From Sisyra terminalis (Eukaryota; Arthropoda; Insecta; Neuroptera; Sisyridae), in the NCBI GenBank assembly GCA_958496175.1, contig OY292279.1, positions 9,858,001 through 9,922,000 of the forward strand: a DNA stretch of 64,000 nucleotides. Reading direction: 5' to 3'. The notes under the pieces were generated by a model. It worked only from the letters and a program-made list of their open reading frames with translations, was not told the DNA's origin and did not search any database. A program made the position numbers and the translations under genes. Below, one piece after another: positions 23,266 through 34,399 of this stretch; within the stretch, counting starts at the first letter, position 1, and every line of letters starts with the position of its first letter.

Positions 23266-23430
23266 GTTTAATTGCCCTGATATGTATTTCGATTGCCAAG
23301 GATTCTTCTTTAGTGGTCATCAAGTAGTATTAATTGCTCAATTCATCACATAGTATACTACTTTTTGACTACTAAGGAAGATTCCTTGGCAATCGAAATA
23401 CATATCAGGGCAATACGCTAGTTAAATAAA
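23266..23430. mobile_element. Inverted pair of hammerhead-like motifs, decayed
   Basis: Minus copy at 23276-23316 and plus copy at 23369-23409 are nearly perfect mirror images. They share the same defects (CTAAAGA/CTAAGGA cores, GATTCC in stem II, ATACATAT instead of ATACGTAT), which suggests that the inverted pair formed after the mutations or was kept alike by conversion. The neighbouring TAAATAAAAAAGACAACTCAG at 23424-23443 resembles the outer end of the foldbacks at 26773 and 59083. Confidence 0.75.
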
Positions 23431-24720
23431 AAAGACAACTCAGGTTATTTAAAATCGGATTTTTATACGACTGGGGGCGCCCTGAGAATGGGGGCCCTGG
23501 GCACGGATCCCGTATGATCTTTGGGACTTCATCCCAATCGTTTATTTCTCTGAGTTCTGGTGAGCTGTTTAAAATTATTTTTGTTCATATTTTCTACAGA
23601 CTGAAATTAGTAAATCAATGCATTTATGTCAACTACCTCTTCTTAGCTTTTTGCTATTACAAGGACGTCATCGGAATATCGTAGGTCATTTATTTTTAGC
23701 CAAAAAGTAATATTAAATTTCCTTTAGGAAATCGTTTGGATATCTTAATGTTTCATGGAAAATAAGGAAGACATGTTTGATCGTAAATAAGCGTCGAAGA
23801 CTGTTGGTGGAAATTTAAATTTCTATTCATTTGAATCCTTTATATGAGAAAATATTTATTTAATTCATACAAAAGTAGAGAAAGTTTTTTTTTTCGTTTG
23901 GCCAAAGCGTTAGTGAAATATTAATCAGATTTAGTCCAATGTATGTATTGTACAAACCATTTCAAGCACATTAGTTGTGTCTACGTGAATTTTTTATTGA
24001 AACCTTACCGACTAATGACTAATATCAGCCGATAGTTAGCTCTAAAAATCAACTCGTCAAATATTCTATGCATTTAGTAAAGTTTTGCTGAAAAAAAAAA
24101 TACGAAAAATTTGTGATTTACTTTTGAATGCATTTTGCTCTTTTACATGTGAGTAGGTAAATGATTAATGGCTTCGTTTAAATTTAAACAATTTTTAATT
24201 TCAGTCTGGACTTGAATGCAACCGTTGCTATGGGTGCGACGCATCTATTTTTGCTTGCAACAAACAATAAAAAAAAGCAAATATTTTTGGAAAGACCAAA
24301 TAAACTTTTTGTGAGCAATAAAAGTCGTTAATAAAATTGAAGACTCAAGACTTGTTGCTTGTTCTGTCAATTGGATTTTAGTTGGATAGGCGGGTAATTG
24401 TTCGTGTGGGAAGATCTTTTTCTTAACGATCAAATCCTTTTAAAGATCACCAATACAATTTTTTTTCGTTTTCTTCTCAATTGCAATTAAATGAAGGAAG
24501 AATAAAAGTGTTTTTCTAACAAAGGTGGAACTTGTTGCCTATTCAATTTTTGTATCAATCCATTGGTTTTTCGATTTGGAATTTCAATTGTCCATAAAAT
24601 AAAAACTAATTTATATTTTCTCCAAATTGTGGCTTTATTACAAAGATAAAACCTTTTCATTGATAAATCAAGCCTTGTGCCATTTAAGTAGGCTCCTAGC
24701 CTAGCTTTACAATATCCAAA
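23431..24720. other. AT-rich DNA with a GC-rich patch
   Basis: A short GC-rich patch at 23471-23510 (GGGGGCGCCC, GGGGGCCCTGGGC, GGATCCC) stands out. It resembles 3' remnants of cut-and-paste elements, but I cannot name one. The rest is AT-rich with no gene seen. A 62-codon minus-strand frame at 24245-24433 has no known domain. Confidence 0.4.
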
Positions 24721-25590
24721 TCAGTTCACTAAATTTTTCACCTTTAATTTTGTGCTTGATAATATATTTGTATAACATTTATTTTCAACAGCTCTCCTCA
24801 CAAAATGGTTCAACCACGTCAAATTACAGTTAGTTAGTAGCCAATTGACTTCAGAAATTAAGAAAATTATGCATTTTCCCAATGCCCAAAGAATTGGTCG
24901 TTTCATTGGCTTGATGGCAAGTGACACTGCCTTGTTGGAACCAAATATCTTCCAAGTCATTCTTTTCAATTTTTGAGAACAAAAATTTTTTGAACTTGGC
25001 ACAGTAACGATTAACACTGTAGCACAGTAACACAATAACACAGTAGCACAGTAACACTGTAACACAGTGTGTACATAGCAACCCCTTACTTTGTAGAATA
25101 CTTGAGAGTTTTTCAAATCCCGAATGCGAAAATTGTGCTTGTTTTCAGTCTTCAAGATGAAAATGTGTCTCATTAAAAAGATATAATTTTTCGGTTGAAA
25201 TAGTAAATTTTTGGCCAAATAATCTTTCTAAACTATTGCCTTGTTGGAACCAAATTTCTTCCAAGTCATTCTCTTCAATTTTTGAAAACAAAAATTTTTT
25301 GAACTTGGCACAGTAACGATTAACACTGTAGCACAGTAACACAATAACACAGTAGCACAGTAACACTGTAACACAGTAGCAATTAACACTGATGGCAACT
25401 CCTTACTTTGTAGAATACTTGAGAGTTTTTCAAATCCCGAATGCGAAAATTGTGCTTGTTTTCAGTCTTCAAGGTGAAAATGTGTCTCGTTAAAAAGATA
25501 TAAATTTTCGGTTGAAAAAGTAAATTTTTGGCCAAATAATCTTTAGCCAATTGGATGAACCAAAGATGCATTGGATGCTCATGAGACATT
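24721..25590 (-). pseudogene. Mariner-like transposase relic, duplicated and rearranged
   Basis: Minus-strand frames match the common insect Tc1/mariner-type transposase in order: a KIYIFLTRHIFTLKTENKHN string (usual FSDEAHFHL..GYVNKQN), then IRDLKNSQVFYK, then DLEEIWFQQG, then NWLLTNCNLTWLNHF (usual NWPPRSCDLTPLDYF). The catalytic Asp of the first motif is lost, WFQQDG has become WFQQG-S, and both Asp of the last motif read as Asn, so the enzyme would be dead. The segment that normally joins the first and second motifs is replaced by a minisatellite of about 10-bp units. A 310-bp part is tandemly duplicated, so the first motif occurs twice. The N-terminal DNA-binding domain is absent; a jockey relic begins at about 25610. 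Confidence 0.85.
24925..25552. repeat. 310-bp tandem duplication with internal 10-bp minisatellite
   Basis: CCTTGTTGGAACCAAAT occurs at about 24929 and 25239. The copies are nearly identical across about 310 bp, ending in GCCAAATAATCTTT at 25230 and 25543. Inside each copy (about 25003-25078 and 25313-25382) units like CACAGTAACA and CACAATAACA repeat about seven times. High identity of the two copies points to a recent duplication of an already decayed transposon. Confidence 0.9.
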
Positions 25591-25609
25591 ATATTAATTT
25601 AAAAGCTTC

Positions 25610-26345
25610 TATATTATGGTTGTGGAAACTAACAAGTGGAAAATAACTATCAATGAAAAGAAATCAATCCATGTTACTTTCACTACCCGGAAACAGTACT
25701 GTCCAATAATACAGAGATCCTCAAATGGATCATGTCAAGTATTTGGGAATGTACCTGGATAGACGGTTAACTTGAACAAAAAACACATAAAAGAGAAAAG
25801 AAAGTAGCTTAACAAGAATTACGGAAAGTTATATTGGCTGATTGGTCATTGGTCACAATTGACTATAGAAAACAAATTGGTTCTGTACAAATCGATAATA
25901 ACAACCAATTTGGACGTATGCAGTGGAACTTTGGGGCACAGCATCCAACTCAAACGTGGAAATAATATAAAGATTTCAATCCAAAGTTCTGCGGACAATT
26001 ATCGGTGCACCATGGTACCATAAATAATATACGAATCCACGACAACCTACAGGTGGAACATGTGAAAGATGTGATCACTTGGAAAGCACCAGCCTATCAA
26101 ACTAGACTTAATGATCATCCAAACCACCTTGCCTTGAATCTGCTTGATATCAGGATGTTTAGCTTTCAAAAGAGTGCCAAAACTTGACCTGACATACCGA
26201 TTTTAGTGATATTAGTTGTTAGTGTTATTATTTTTAAGAATACTAATTAAACTATAATTATATTTAGAATATTATTACTGTTGTTTTACTATAATTTTTT
26301 ATGTTAATTGTGTCATTGGACACAACTAACCCACGAGTGTTGAAA
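25610..26345 (+). pseudogene. Jockey-type ORF2 thumb/C-terminal relic with 3' UTR
   Basis: Across shifting frames the plus strand reads like INEKKSIHVTF, then YLGMYLDRR, then LRKLYWL, ENKLVLYKS, NQFGRMQWNFGAQH, and finally HHGTINNIRIHDNLQVEHV and HPNHLALNLLD. These match the segment after the reverse transcriptase active site and the C-terminus of jockey-clade ORF2 proteins in correct order. At least four frameshifts or stops break it. The last 150 bp (26190-26345) are AT-rich and probably the 3' untranslated region, but no clear poly-A tail or target duplication is visible. The 5' end is lost against the mariner relic. Confidence 0.85.
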
Positions 26346-26772
26346 ATGTGACATATTAAAATTATTGCAAAGAGACAGATGGTGCAAAAACAAGGGTTTT
26401 CTTACAAAATTCTCCACAAAGAAGTACAGGAAATTGAAGAGGGGAAGAGCGAAAAAAGGGTAGTTGTATCCTTTAATGATCCGCTTTCCCGAAATTGATT
26501 CACCAATTAATCGACAATGGAGTTGAAGACTTTTTTTTGGCAAATTTTTCACGTAAATTTCTCACAATTTGGGTAGAAGACTCGTCCACTTTGGGAGTAA
26601 ATTTTCAATATTTTCCAAATGGATGTAAGAGTAAAGCGCCCCTTTTCGTTAATGTCTCAATTTTTTAATTAAATCTTAACCACCTTGCAAAGATCATTTT
26701 ACAATTTGCATTAGACATTGTCAGGAAGTTCACATTTCAAGCGCTGCATTCATCAAAATGTATCCATAAGTA
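26346..26772. other. Unassigned DNA
   Basis: A 79-codon minus-strand frame ends here but resembles no family I know. No repeat structure is apparent. Confidence 0.4.
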
Positions 26773-26834
26773 AAGAAAACAACTCAGGTTATTTAAGTTT
26801 GGATTTTTATTTGATGTTTTTTAATTTTCCAATT

Positions 26835-26871
26835 AGCTACGTTTCGTTACGTATCGTAACTTCATCAGGCT
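26835..26871 (-). ncRNA. Hammerhead-like motif, ACGT type
   Basis: The minus strand shows stem I AGC/GCT, CTGATGA, extra A, a perfect 5-bp stem II GTTAC/GTAAC with loop GATAC, GAAA, self-complementary ACGT and A as cleavage base (GTA^GCT). All core positions except the extra A agree with the hammerhead consensus. Confidence 0.6.
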
Positions 26872-26919
26872 TCGTAAATCACAAAAAACATTTTAGTTTC
26901 AGTTCAAGAAAATTCAAGA

Positions 26920-26956
26920 AGCCTGATGAAGTTACAGTACGTAACGAAACGTAGCT
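26920..26956 (+). ncRNA. Hammerhead-like motif, ACGT type
   Basis: The plus strand shows AGC, CTGATGA at 26923-26929, extra A, stem II GTTAC/GTAAC (26931-26935 with 26941-26945), GAAA at 26946-26949, ACGT at 26949-26952, predicted cleavage after 26953, then GCT. It is the inverted partner of 26835-26871. Confidence 0.6.
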
Positions 26957-26975
26957 AATTTAAAAATTAAAAATG

Positions 26976-27850
26976 ATGATCATTTGATTTTCGTAGATCC
27001 ATTCAAGGATCTATTTATTTTTTCCGTCTTATATTTTGTCGGGTTTTTTTGGGAGCAAAGAATATAGGTCAATGAATCTTATCTGTACGTTTTGGTTTTG
27101 TGATTAAGGGAAAATTCGCTTTGGTTCTTTGGCTTAGTATTTTTTTTCCATTTCCATGTGTAAATATATGTATGTATGTGTATCTGTGTATATAAGTTGA
27201 GTTGTCTAATAAAGTGGATCAAGGCAAACAAACGTTTGGAATATTTTGAAGTTTTTACGCACTTATCAAGAGAAAGCTAAACAGGAAATTGGTTTAATAA
27301 CACTTAATATAATATATATAAATATATAAATAACTATTGTTGATATAATTTGCAAATTGTGGCCTTATCGGCTATTTGTCTTGCACTTTCGTGATAAAAC
27401 TCATAATTAATTAAACGGAAATTAAAGACGAGTGCGATACCAACTAGAATTGTACAAAGGCAATATACTTTTATGCTTTTCTTTTACAATAAAAAAAAAA
27501 GTTTTTAAAACGTTTAATTGATTCCAAAAATTGTAAAATCCCTAAATTCTCCCCTCCCCACCCCTATTAAAATTGTTGCATCCTTCACGAAAGCACGATC
27601 TATGGTTCGGGAATAGTTAGTTCAGGTTTATTTTTTTGGTCTGAAAGAATCTAAAAATTTGGAAACAACAAAAATTTAACATCAAAATTTGATCAATATT
27701 GATCTACAAAGATTGGACGTTTTCATTTAATGATTTAGAGATCATGATTGCTGTTTGATACGCCAATAGATCTGAGTTTAAATCCAAACAATAATAGGAT
27801 TTTTTCCCCTCAAAATTGTGGACAGTATAACCTGAAAGCTTATTGCAATT
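26976..27850. other. AT-rich unique DNA with a short microsatellite
   Basis: A TATG/TGTA-type microsatellite lies at about 27160-27195. No gene is evident. A C-rich patch (CCCCTCCCCACCCC) is at 27551-27564. Confidence 0.45.
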
Positions 27851-28370
27851 ATCCGACAACTATTAATAAAGCTTTTAAAAGATTAAACTCTTTTTTCCCA
27901 CTTTTTGTCCTTCTTTTTATTAAAAATTATTTTTATTTGGTTTTTATTGTTTTCTTCCCTTATTTTTCCACCCATCTGGCTTCTCAAAACAGAAAAAATT
28001 GGTTAGTAATTTTATATTTTCTTCGCTCATTTTTAAGATTTAATAAAACTTTTAAAAGATTTGACTCTATTTTGACACTTTTTGTCGTTCTTTTAAATTA
28101 ATGCTTATACATTTTTGATTTGAATGATTTCTTCCCTTGTTTTTCCACCCCATTTGCCTCATAAAACCAAAAAAAAAATTGGTTAGTAATTTTCCTTTTT
28201 CCTTGTTCATATTTTGGATTTAATAAAACTTTTAAAAATTGAACTCTATTTTGACACTTTTTGTTCTTCTTTTTATTAAATTTTTTTTTTGGTCTTGACT
28301 GTTTTCATCCCTTATTTTTTCGCCCTATCTGCTTACCCAAATAGAAAAATTTTGATAAGAAATTTTCGGT
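27851..28370. repeat. Tandem repeat, three units of about 180 bp
   Basis: ACTTTTTGTCCTTCTTTTTATT and variants recur near 27899, 28077 and 28254, each followed by CTTCCCTTATTTTTCCACCC-type sequence. A 117-codon frame (27748-28101) spans the first units but is T-rich and repetitive, so I regard it as chance. Confidence 0.75.
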
Positions 28371-29720
28371 TTTTTAAGCTCATGCTAAATCATGGACTTG
28401 ATTAAGCTTAGCTTGATTTTGCTGTCATCTATTGCTAGCCCCCCCGATAAATGATTTATTCATAACTGATCGATAAAGACTTTCTTGTGGATCCCCAAAA
28501 GATCCTTAAGGTTTTCTCAATAAAATAAAATCACTTTAGTCATTATGGATCGATTTACTTGATTTTGTTGCCATTCATTGCTTGCCCCACCCCCCAAAAA
28601 AATTTATTGATCCATAATTGATCGATAAAGACTTTCTTTTGGATCATCCAAATCATACTTTTACTTAAAATTTTTCTTAACTATCAATTTATTTTGTAGA
28701 TCCTCAAAAGATCTTTAAATCTTTCTCAATAAAAAAATATGCACTTTAGTCATTATGGATCTTCAAAAAATTATAGATCTTCGTTGATTTTTGTTTCCTA
28801 ACCAACTATTTCTTTTTCTCAAAATGGAAAAAATTCGGTTAGAAATTTTCGGTTTTCTAAGCTCATGCTTTTGATACTTGCTTAAGCTTAGCTTGATGTT
28901 GCTGCCCCTCCCTGTTGATTCATTTCTTGCCCCTCCCCTCAAAAAAATTTATTGATCCATAATTGATCGATCAAGACTTTCTTGTGGATCATCCAAATCA
29001 AACTATCATTTTAAATATTTCTTAACTATCGATTTATTTTGTGGATCCCCAAAAGATCTTTAAGGTTTTCTCAATAAAAAAAATCACATTAGTCATTATG
29101 GATCGTCAAAGAATTATAGATCTTCGTTGATTTTTTTTCCTAACCAACTATTTCTTTTTCTCAAAATGGAAATATTTCGGTTTTCTAAGCTCATGCTTTT
29201 GATACTGGATTAAGCTTAGCTTGATTTTGCTGCCATCTATTGTTTTCCTCCCCCCTCCCCCAAATTTATTGAATCATAATTGATCGATAAAGACTTTCTT
29301 TTGGATCATCCAAATCATACTTTTATTTTAAATTTTTCATAACTATCGATTTATTTTGTAGATCCTTAAGGCTTCCTCATTAGAAAAACAAATAACGTTA
29401 GTCATTATGGATCGTCAGAAAATTATAGATCTTTGTTGATTTTTTTTTCCTAACCAACAATTTATTTTTATTTACTACAATTATAATTAAATTTGTCATA
29501 ATAGATGATTGATTCTATTTGAAGTAATCGATTTGTGAGGGGTGATCCTCTAATTAACCTTAAAGCTTCCTCAATATAAAAAAAACTTCCATAGATCATT
29601 ATAGATCTTCAAAGAATTATGGATCATCGAAGAATTTTTCCCTTAATCAACCATTTGTTTTTTGTGTGAAACACTTGTTATTAGATTTGTAATAATGGTC
29701 GATTGATTTTATTTGAATCA
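28371..29720. repeat. GATC-rich tandem array, units about 330-480 bp
   Basis: TAAGCTTAGCTTGAT recurs near 28405, 28885 and 29211. GATCGATAAAGACTTTCTT (or GATCGATCAAGACTTTC) recurs near 28469, 28620, 28965 and 29282. TAGTCATTATGGATC and AGATCTTCGTTGATTTTT also repeat. The last units near 29540-29720 are more diverged. No protein is encoded. Confidence 0.85.
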
Positions 29721-30850
29721 ATCGATCTATGGGCGGGTGGCGGGGGATGTATGCGTTGCATTCACTTGTTTTACCGGTAGGTACAAGTTCAAGAGATAAC
29801 CAATCAGAGGCCGTCAAATAATTGATTAATTAATTTCACATATTTGTGAGTATATACGACTATAATATTGATCTCGAGGCGATCGATGCAAGCAATGCGA
29901 TCTCCAATGCAAAATGCAACAACCAGCCTTAACCTTGAAAAAAATCATCATTGCTATTTATGATTATTGTTGTCTATATATATAAATATAAATGTTATGT
30001 GTTTATTATTTTAGCTTTGTTGATTGATATTTTATATGTATATGGGCGCAGAAAAAAATGGTATAAGTGGTTATATAAGTGGGAAAAAATTTGGCCAACA
30101 ATTCGGATGTCTGTGTGGTAAATGGGACGGCAGGAAGGCAGGGGGGTGGGTGGTGTTAATTTTGGGGGAATTGATCGAGGTTGATTGAGAAGACAAATTG
30201 CGGGGGATGAGGAATGGGAGGGGGACGTCGCGGGGGACCAAAGGGAAGTGGCTGGAGTGCAAATTTTTTTATAGCCCGTCTGGATATGATGCGATTGCAG
30301 ACTGACCGTAGTTGGTGTAGGTTATTTCACGTAAACAAAACTTCTCTTGCAGATTTATATTCACAATTTATTTATTTCGGTTTTTTTTTTGATGATTTGA
30401 GGACCAATACATACATAATGATAAAAAAAAACGTCAATAATACTCGCGAACTTTGCATGTGTTGGTTGTCAAGAGGCGAAAATTTGCGCGGACCGCGGTG
30501 GTCGGTCCGTCGGTCCGTTTTTTTTTTCGTTTTTTTTTTTTTTTTGCACATTGCCAAAAATACATTGTCGGGCAGCGCGACGATAAAAATGTTAAGGTAG
30601 GCCAGGACCGGATCTTTATAACTTGGACCTTCTCAGCGGTTCCACGTCGTCCCACATACCGACGACTCATTTTTTTTTTCGCCGCAAATACGAATTTTCG
30701 TTGATTTCTTGCCGGCAAATTGTTGCAATTGCACTTGCGAAATATGTACCATTATTTTTACTTATTACATTGAGAATCGAAGGGAAAAATGAGAAAAACG
30801 TTACAGTTAAACGGATTATTTAGATTGAACCGTTATAAATCACAAAACAA
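29721..30850. promoter_or_regulatory. GC-richer island, possible promoter or 5' exon region
   Basis: This stretch holds G-rich runs (GGGGGGTGGGTGG at 30140-30152, GGGAGGGGGACGTCGCGGGGGACC near 30207, given here only in part as its core GACGTCGCGGGGG) and CpG-containing sequence at 30480-30520 (GCGCGGACCGCGG, GGTCGGTCCGTCGGTCCG). The surroundings are AT-rich repeats. Open frames of 60-128 codons on both strands are low-complexity and unrecognised. A promoter-proximal or exon-containing region of a host gene is possible, but nothing in the sequence proves it. Confidence 0.25.
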
Positions 30851-31265
30851 TGATAAAGTTGTAAACTAATGAACGAAACGTTACAAATATATTTTAAACA
30901 TCCTAGAGTTAAACTGAAGAACTTAAAAATATTTATCAGTTCAAAGTTATTGTGAATCAGCCCTGATTTTTGGGGTGATTGTAAGTTCTATGATTTTTCA
31001 TTTATCTAGAACATCCATCTGATACCTTATTTCTTACACTTTTTCCCCACAATGATCATTAGAGGTTGGATATTAATGGTAGTTTTTTTTTCTGTCTTCC
31101 TTGCTCATTATAGAGGTTTCGTCCACAATTATACCGAATTTTTGAGACCATTTTAGGAAAGTCATGCGTTTATATTTGAGAAAGAGACCCAAAACATTTG
31201 CTTAAGGAATTTGGGGTAAAACTTCCTTCAAATTGGAAAAGGGGTTATAGATGGGTTCTTTAAGA
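30851..31265. other. AT-rich DNA beside decayed RT repeats
   Basis: Parts (31010-31150) share words such as TTTTTTCTGTCTTCCTTGCTCATTATA with the following RT-derived units and may be a further decayed unit. I cannot recognise protein in it. Confidence 0.4.
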
Positions 31266-32665
31266 GTTCCTTTAAAAGAAGGCCTGAATAATTCGAAAAC
31301 TGGTATCTGTTAATGTAAGCAAAGGATTCCATTTTGCTGCACTTAACCAAAAACTTTTCCAATGTCTAAGAAAAAATATTCTTTTTGGCTCTTTTTTCTT
31401 GCTTGTTATAGTGGTTTTATCAGCAAATAGGATCAACATTGTTGAAGTATTTTGAAGAGAGTCATACGTGCCTATTGTGTACAAAAAAGGATCTCAGAAA
31501 ATTTCCTTGAGGAACTCATTGTAAATTATTTTTGAGATTTGATGTTTTACAGATGGATACCTCCAAAGTATCTTCAGGGAACTGAGGCGATAATTCGAAA
31601 ACTAGTGTCCGTTTGTAAAGAATTTCGTTTTTCAACATTTTTTCAAAAGCCTTCCTCATGTCGAAGAAAAAGAAAAAACGCAAGTAGACCATTATATCTT
31701 GGAATATTTCAGTAACTTTCTGTTTAACTTCCAGAAGAATGTTGCAATCTCAAACCATACTATTCAGTTGGAAAGTAATGTATGGATCGCTAGAATAAAT
31801 GTAGAACTAAATTTTTTGGATTTTTTTTCAATATGCTAACTATTGGACCATGGATTTTCATGGATGTTTCTTGGGTAAAGATTAATTGATTCCTGGAAGT
31901 TGATTTGGGGTTCTTTTAATTGCATTATAAATTTATAGGTTCGGAAGACTAGATTACCCATTTTTTCTATTATAAAACGCATTGTCTAATGTTATGTTTC
32001 TAAAGCGAAGTCGTGGGTATTGGTTAATAATCTGCAAGGCAAATACAACCAGAATATATTTTGAAGAGAGTCGTACGTGCAAAAAAAGATCCCTAATAGC
32101 TTCCTTGAGGGACTCCTTATTGAGATTTGAAAAGATTTGTTTATAGATGAATACCTCAAAAGTACTTTCAGAGAACTGAGACCCAATAATTCGAAAATTA
32201 TGGTCCATTTGTATAGAATTTCGTTAGCAAAAAATACCATTTTGTCATACTTTGTCTAAAACCTTCTTCATGTCCAAGAAAAAACGCAAGTAGACCATTA
32301 TATCTTGGAATATTTCAATAATTTTCTGATTAACTTTCAGGAGAATGTTGCAATCTTAAATCATATTATTCGTTTGAAAAATATTCTATGGACTGTTAGA
32401 ATAAATGTGGATTAACAATCATTGAAATTTCTCCGAATTGTTAAATGTTGGACCATGGATTTTCATCGAAGTTTCTTGAATAAGTATTAGTTGATTCCTG
32501 GAAATTGATTTGGGGTTTTTATAATTTCATTAAAGATTTAAAGGTTCCGAAGACTAACGATTTGATTCCCTATTTCTTCTATTGTATGACAATTTTGTTT
32601 AATGTTATATTCCGGGAGCGAAGTTGTGGGTATTGCCGAAGGCAAATACAATCAGAATATTAGTA
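31266..32665 (-). pseudogene. Tandem non-LTR reverse transcriptase fragments
   Basis: Minus-strand frames repeat the catalytic-Asp motif of reverse transcriptase: FLDMKKVLDKV near 32250-32290, FDMRKAFEKML near 31640-31680 and a weaker FFLRHWKSFW near 31345-31380 (usual FLDMEKAFDKVWH). Between the first two, a GVPQGS-like string appears near 32100 in shifted frames. LILFADKTTITS near 31405-31440 corresponds to the second active-site motif (FADDT), with its second Asp replaced by Lys. Spacing of the repeated motif is about 300 and 610 bp. The RT core was duplicated in tandem and then decayed. Strand is the same as the non-LTR arrays at 8.5-16 kb, but family identity is not established. Confidence 0.75.
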
Positions 32666-33759
32666 GATTAGTTTTAGAAAAAAACTTTTAAAAAATTTAC
32701 ATTTTCCAACAAAATATTTGTATCAAGAAAACGACCTTCTTTAAAACATTCAATTAATGCCTCTATAAATCTACAATTCATGATTTCTATAAAACATTTT
32801 ATGATACAATTATAAAAAAATAAACCATTTCTTACGGCAGTATCGACTGATATACCTACACGTTTTAATTACAGTTTATTGTTGATTTATATTATAAAAG
32901 CGATAAAGAAAACGGAATACGATTTGTAAGAGGAAAACTCAAATTCTCATTTTCCTTTTAGTCGACAAATAGAAATTGTGTGATTCAAGCATTAGGTAAA
33001 CATTGACCTCATAAAGTGTCATGACTGATAAAAAAAAATGTAATTATATTAAAGCGCATAAAAATGATAAAATTGTATCAAGAAGATAACGCATATAAAC
33101 TTGTTAGGAAAAAAAATTAGGTGAAAGATTTTATTTTTAAATATCTATATTTATTTCAAAGAAAAGAAAAAAACGTTCAAGACAAACTTAAGATGTGCAA
33201 GATGCACCACGAAAAAAGAAGTAATATTTCATAAAAATTTTGTTGTTTAATTTTTTTTTTGCGTTTGGATTCTATAAAAATTAATTTCAACTGTCTTCAT
33301 AAAGAAGTCTTTGAACTTAAACAAGTGTTTCGCAAAGGATTGCCAAATTTTTCATGACCTTAACACGGCATTACGTAATTCGCAATGAAATTGCAAGAGG
33401 ATGGCTTAAAATAGTTTTGGAACAAAACGCTTTTACGAGTGAAAAATGTAAACACGTTTTTTTGCGTGTTCTTTGAAAATTTTTATTTAAATCAAACGAA
33501 ATAATGTTTTCCCAACGATCAGAACGGTTTTTCGTGGCTATTTTCACCGACTTCGCTTACATGGTACTCTTTATTATATATCAATTAATAAAACTGGAAA
33601 ATTCAATTGTTGTGTATCAGGATTTTTTTCGTTAGAATTTCCATCGCTTTTTTCTCAATTTTTCTGTGAAAATTTAAGTTAATTGAAGAGGATAATGTCC
33701 AATCTTTTTTTGATATATAAAGTTAAGATATATATAAATGAAGATGACACCAAGGGGAC
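32666..33759. other. AT-rich unique DNA
   Basis: No gene, repeat or palindrome is recognised in this 1.1-kb stretch. Frames are short. Confidence 0.5.
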
Positions 33760-34205
33760 CACAGAGTTTAGAAGAAGAATTTGTCAAAGATTTCTTTGCC
33801 CTTTATCTTCCACGTGGAATCTTTGACAAATTAAGCTTTGGAAAAATGTAAAGATTTACTAATGAGTGAAATAATCATTGATGCTTTCATATGTCCAAAA
33901 ATTCAGAAAAAAAAGCCCAAAAGTATGAGTGAATCAAAAAAATTAACACCTTTTGAGATCAAAGTGAAGAATAAACAAATAAAAAAAAAACCCAATTCAA
34001 TTATTTCGAAAAAAAATATTACCAAAGTTGTAAAATCTACTGATGAAATTAAAATTACAATTTACGAGAATAAAACCGTAATCAACTATAGGAAGAATCA
34101 ATTGGTTGGAAAATTGGATCGTTTACTTTGGAAGCAATTGCAAAATGTTATCTATGAAAAAGAAAATTTCATTGATTGGATACTTTGGCCATGGATTCTA
34201 ATTCT
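33760..34205 (+). pseudogene. Non-LTR RT relic, related to 35978-36400
   Basis: TTTGTCAAAGATTTCTT, then AAGCTTTGGAAAAATGTAAAG, follow the same order as at 35978-36065, and the frame contains MEKCKDLLMS like ALEECRDLSMS there. A later part, INYRKNQLVGKLD, matches the Tyr-Arg-Arg-Asn-like region of the other copy. The active-site YADD box is missing here because the middle is diverged. The 139-codon frame at 33838-34257 is Lys-rich and partly follows this relic, so I do not treat it as a host gene. Confidence 0.55.
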
Positions 34206-34208
34206 AAA

Positions 34209-34371
34209 GCAGACCATTAACGCTCCAACTTGCAGTCCAACTAGTTGGATCGCCTAAATGATCTGTTAGACATCCAACTTCCAACAACACCATTCACGGT
34301 CCGACTTTAGATCCAACTTCGAAAGTCGGACCACTAGTTGGACTGCAAGTCGGAGCGTGAATGGCTTGCTT
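34209..34371. mobile_element. Small foldback (MITE-like) element, about 160 bp
   Basis: The left arm CGCTCCAACTTGCAGTCCAAC pairs with the right arm GTTGGACTGCAAGTCGGAGCG; arms are about 38 bp. A second internal hairpin (GGTCCGACTT...AAAGTCGGACC, 34298-34333) lies inside. CCATTCACG and its complement recur at arm edges. It lies at the end of the RT relic and encodes nothing. Confidence 0.8.
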
Positions 34372-34399
34372 AAGACACAAGAAACGAAGTATCTAGTAT

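Larger units (their letters stand above)
26773..26975. mobile_element. Foldback element with two facing hammerhead-like motifs
   Basis: The inner arms are inverted 40-bp copies of the motif (26831-26870 and 26921-26960). The left outer flank begins AAAGAAAACAACTCAGG, like the outer arms of the element at 59083-59390. The right outer arm is mostly missing. The two motifs differ by two bases in the stem II loop. Confidence 0.85.

Noticed and set aside
22560..23430. Penelope-like reverse transcriptase or GIY-YIG endonuclease beside the hammerhead-like motifs
   Set aside because: I looked for such coding sequence around each motif and saw none, so only non-autonomous pieces are claimed.
24721..25218. 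165-codon frame as an intact gene
   Set aside because: It crosses a frameshift in the mariner relic and reads through a minisatellite; catalytic residues are missing.
25000..25395. Regular short repeats as a CRISPR-like array
   Set aside because: The units are 10 bp, contiguous and without spacers, in a eukaryotic transposon; it is a minisatellite.
27748..28101. 117-codon frame as a membrane protein
   Set aside because: It is Phe/Leu-rich because it reads T-rich tandem repeats; the units explain it.
33838..34257. 139-codon Lys-rich frame as a host gene
   Set aside because: Its start and middle align with the RT relic at 35978-36400 and its end runs into a foldback element.
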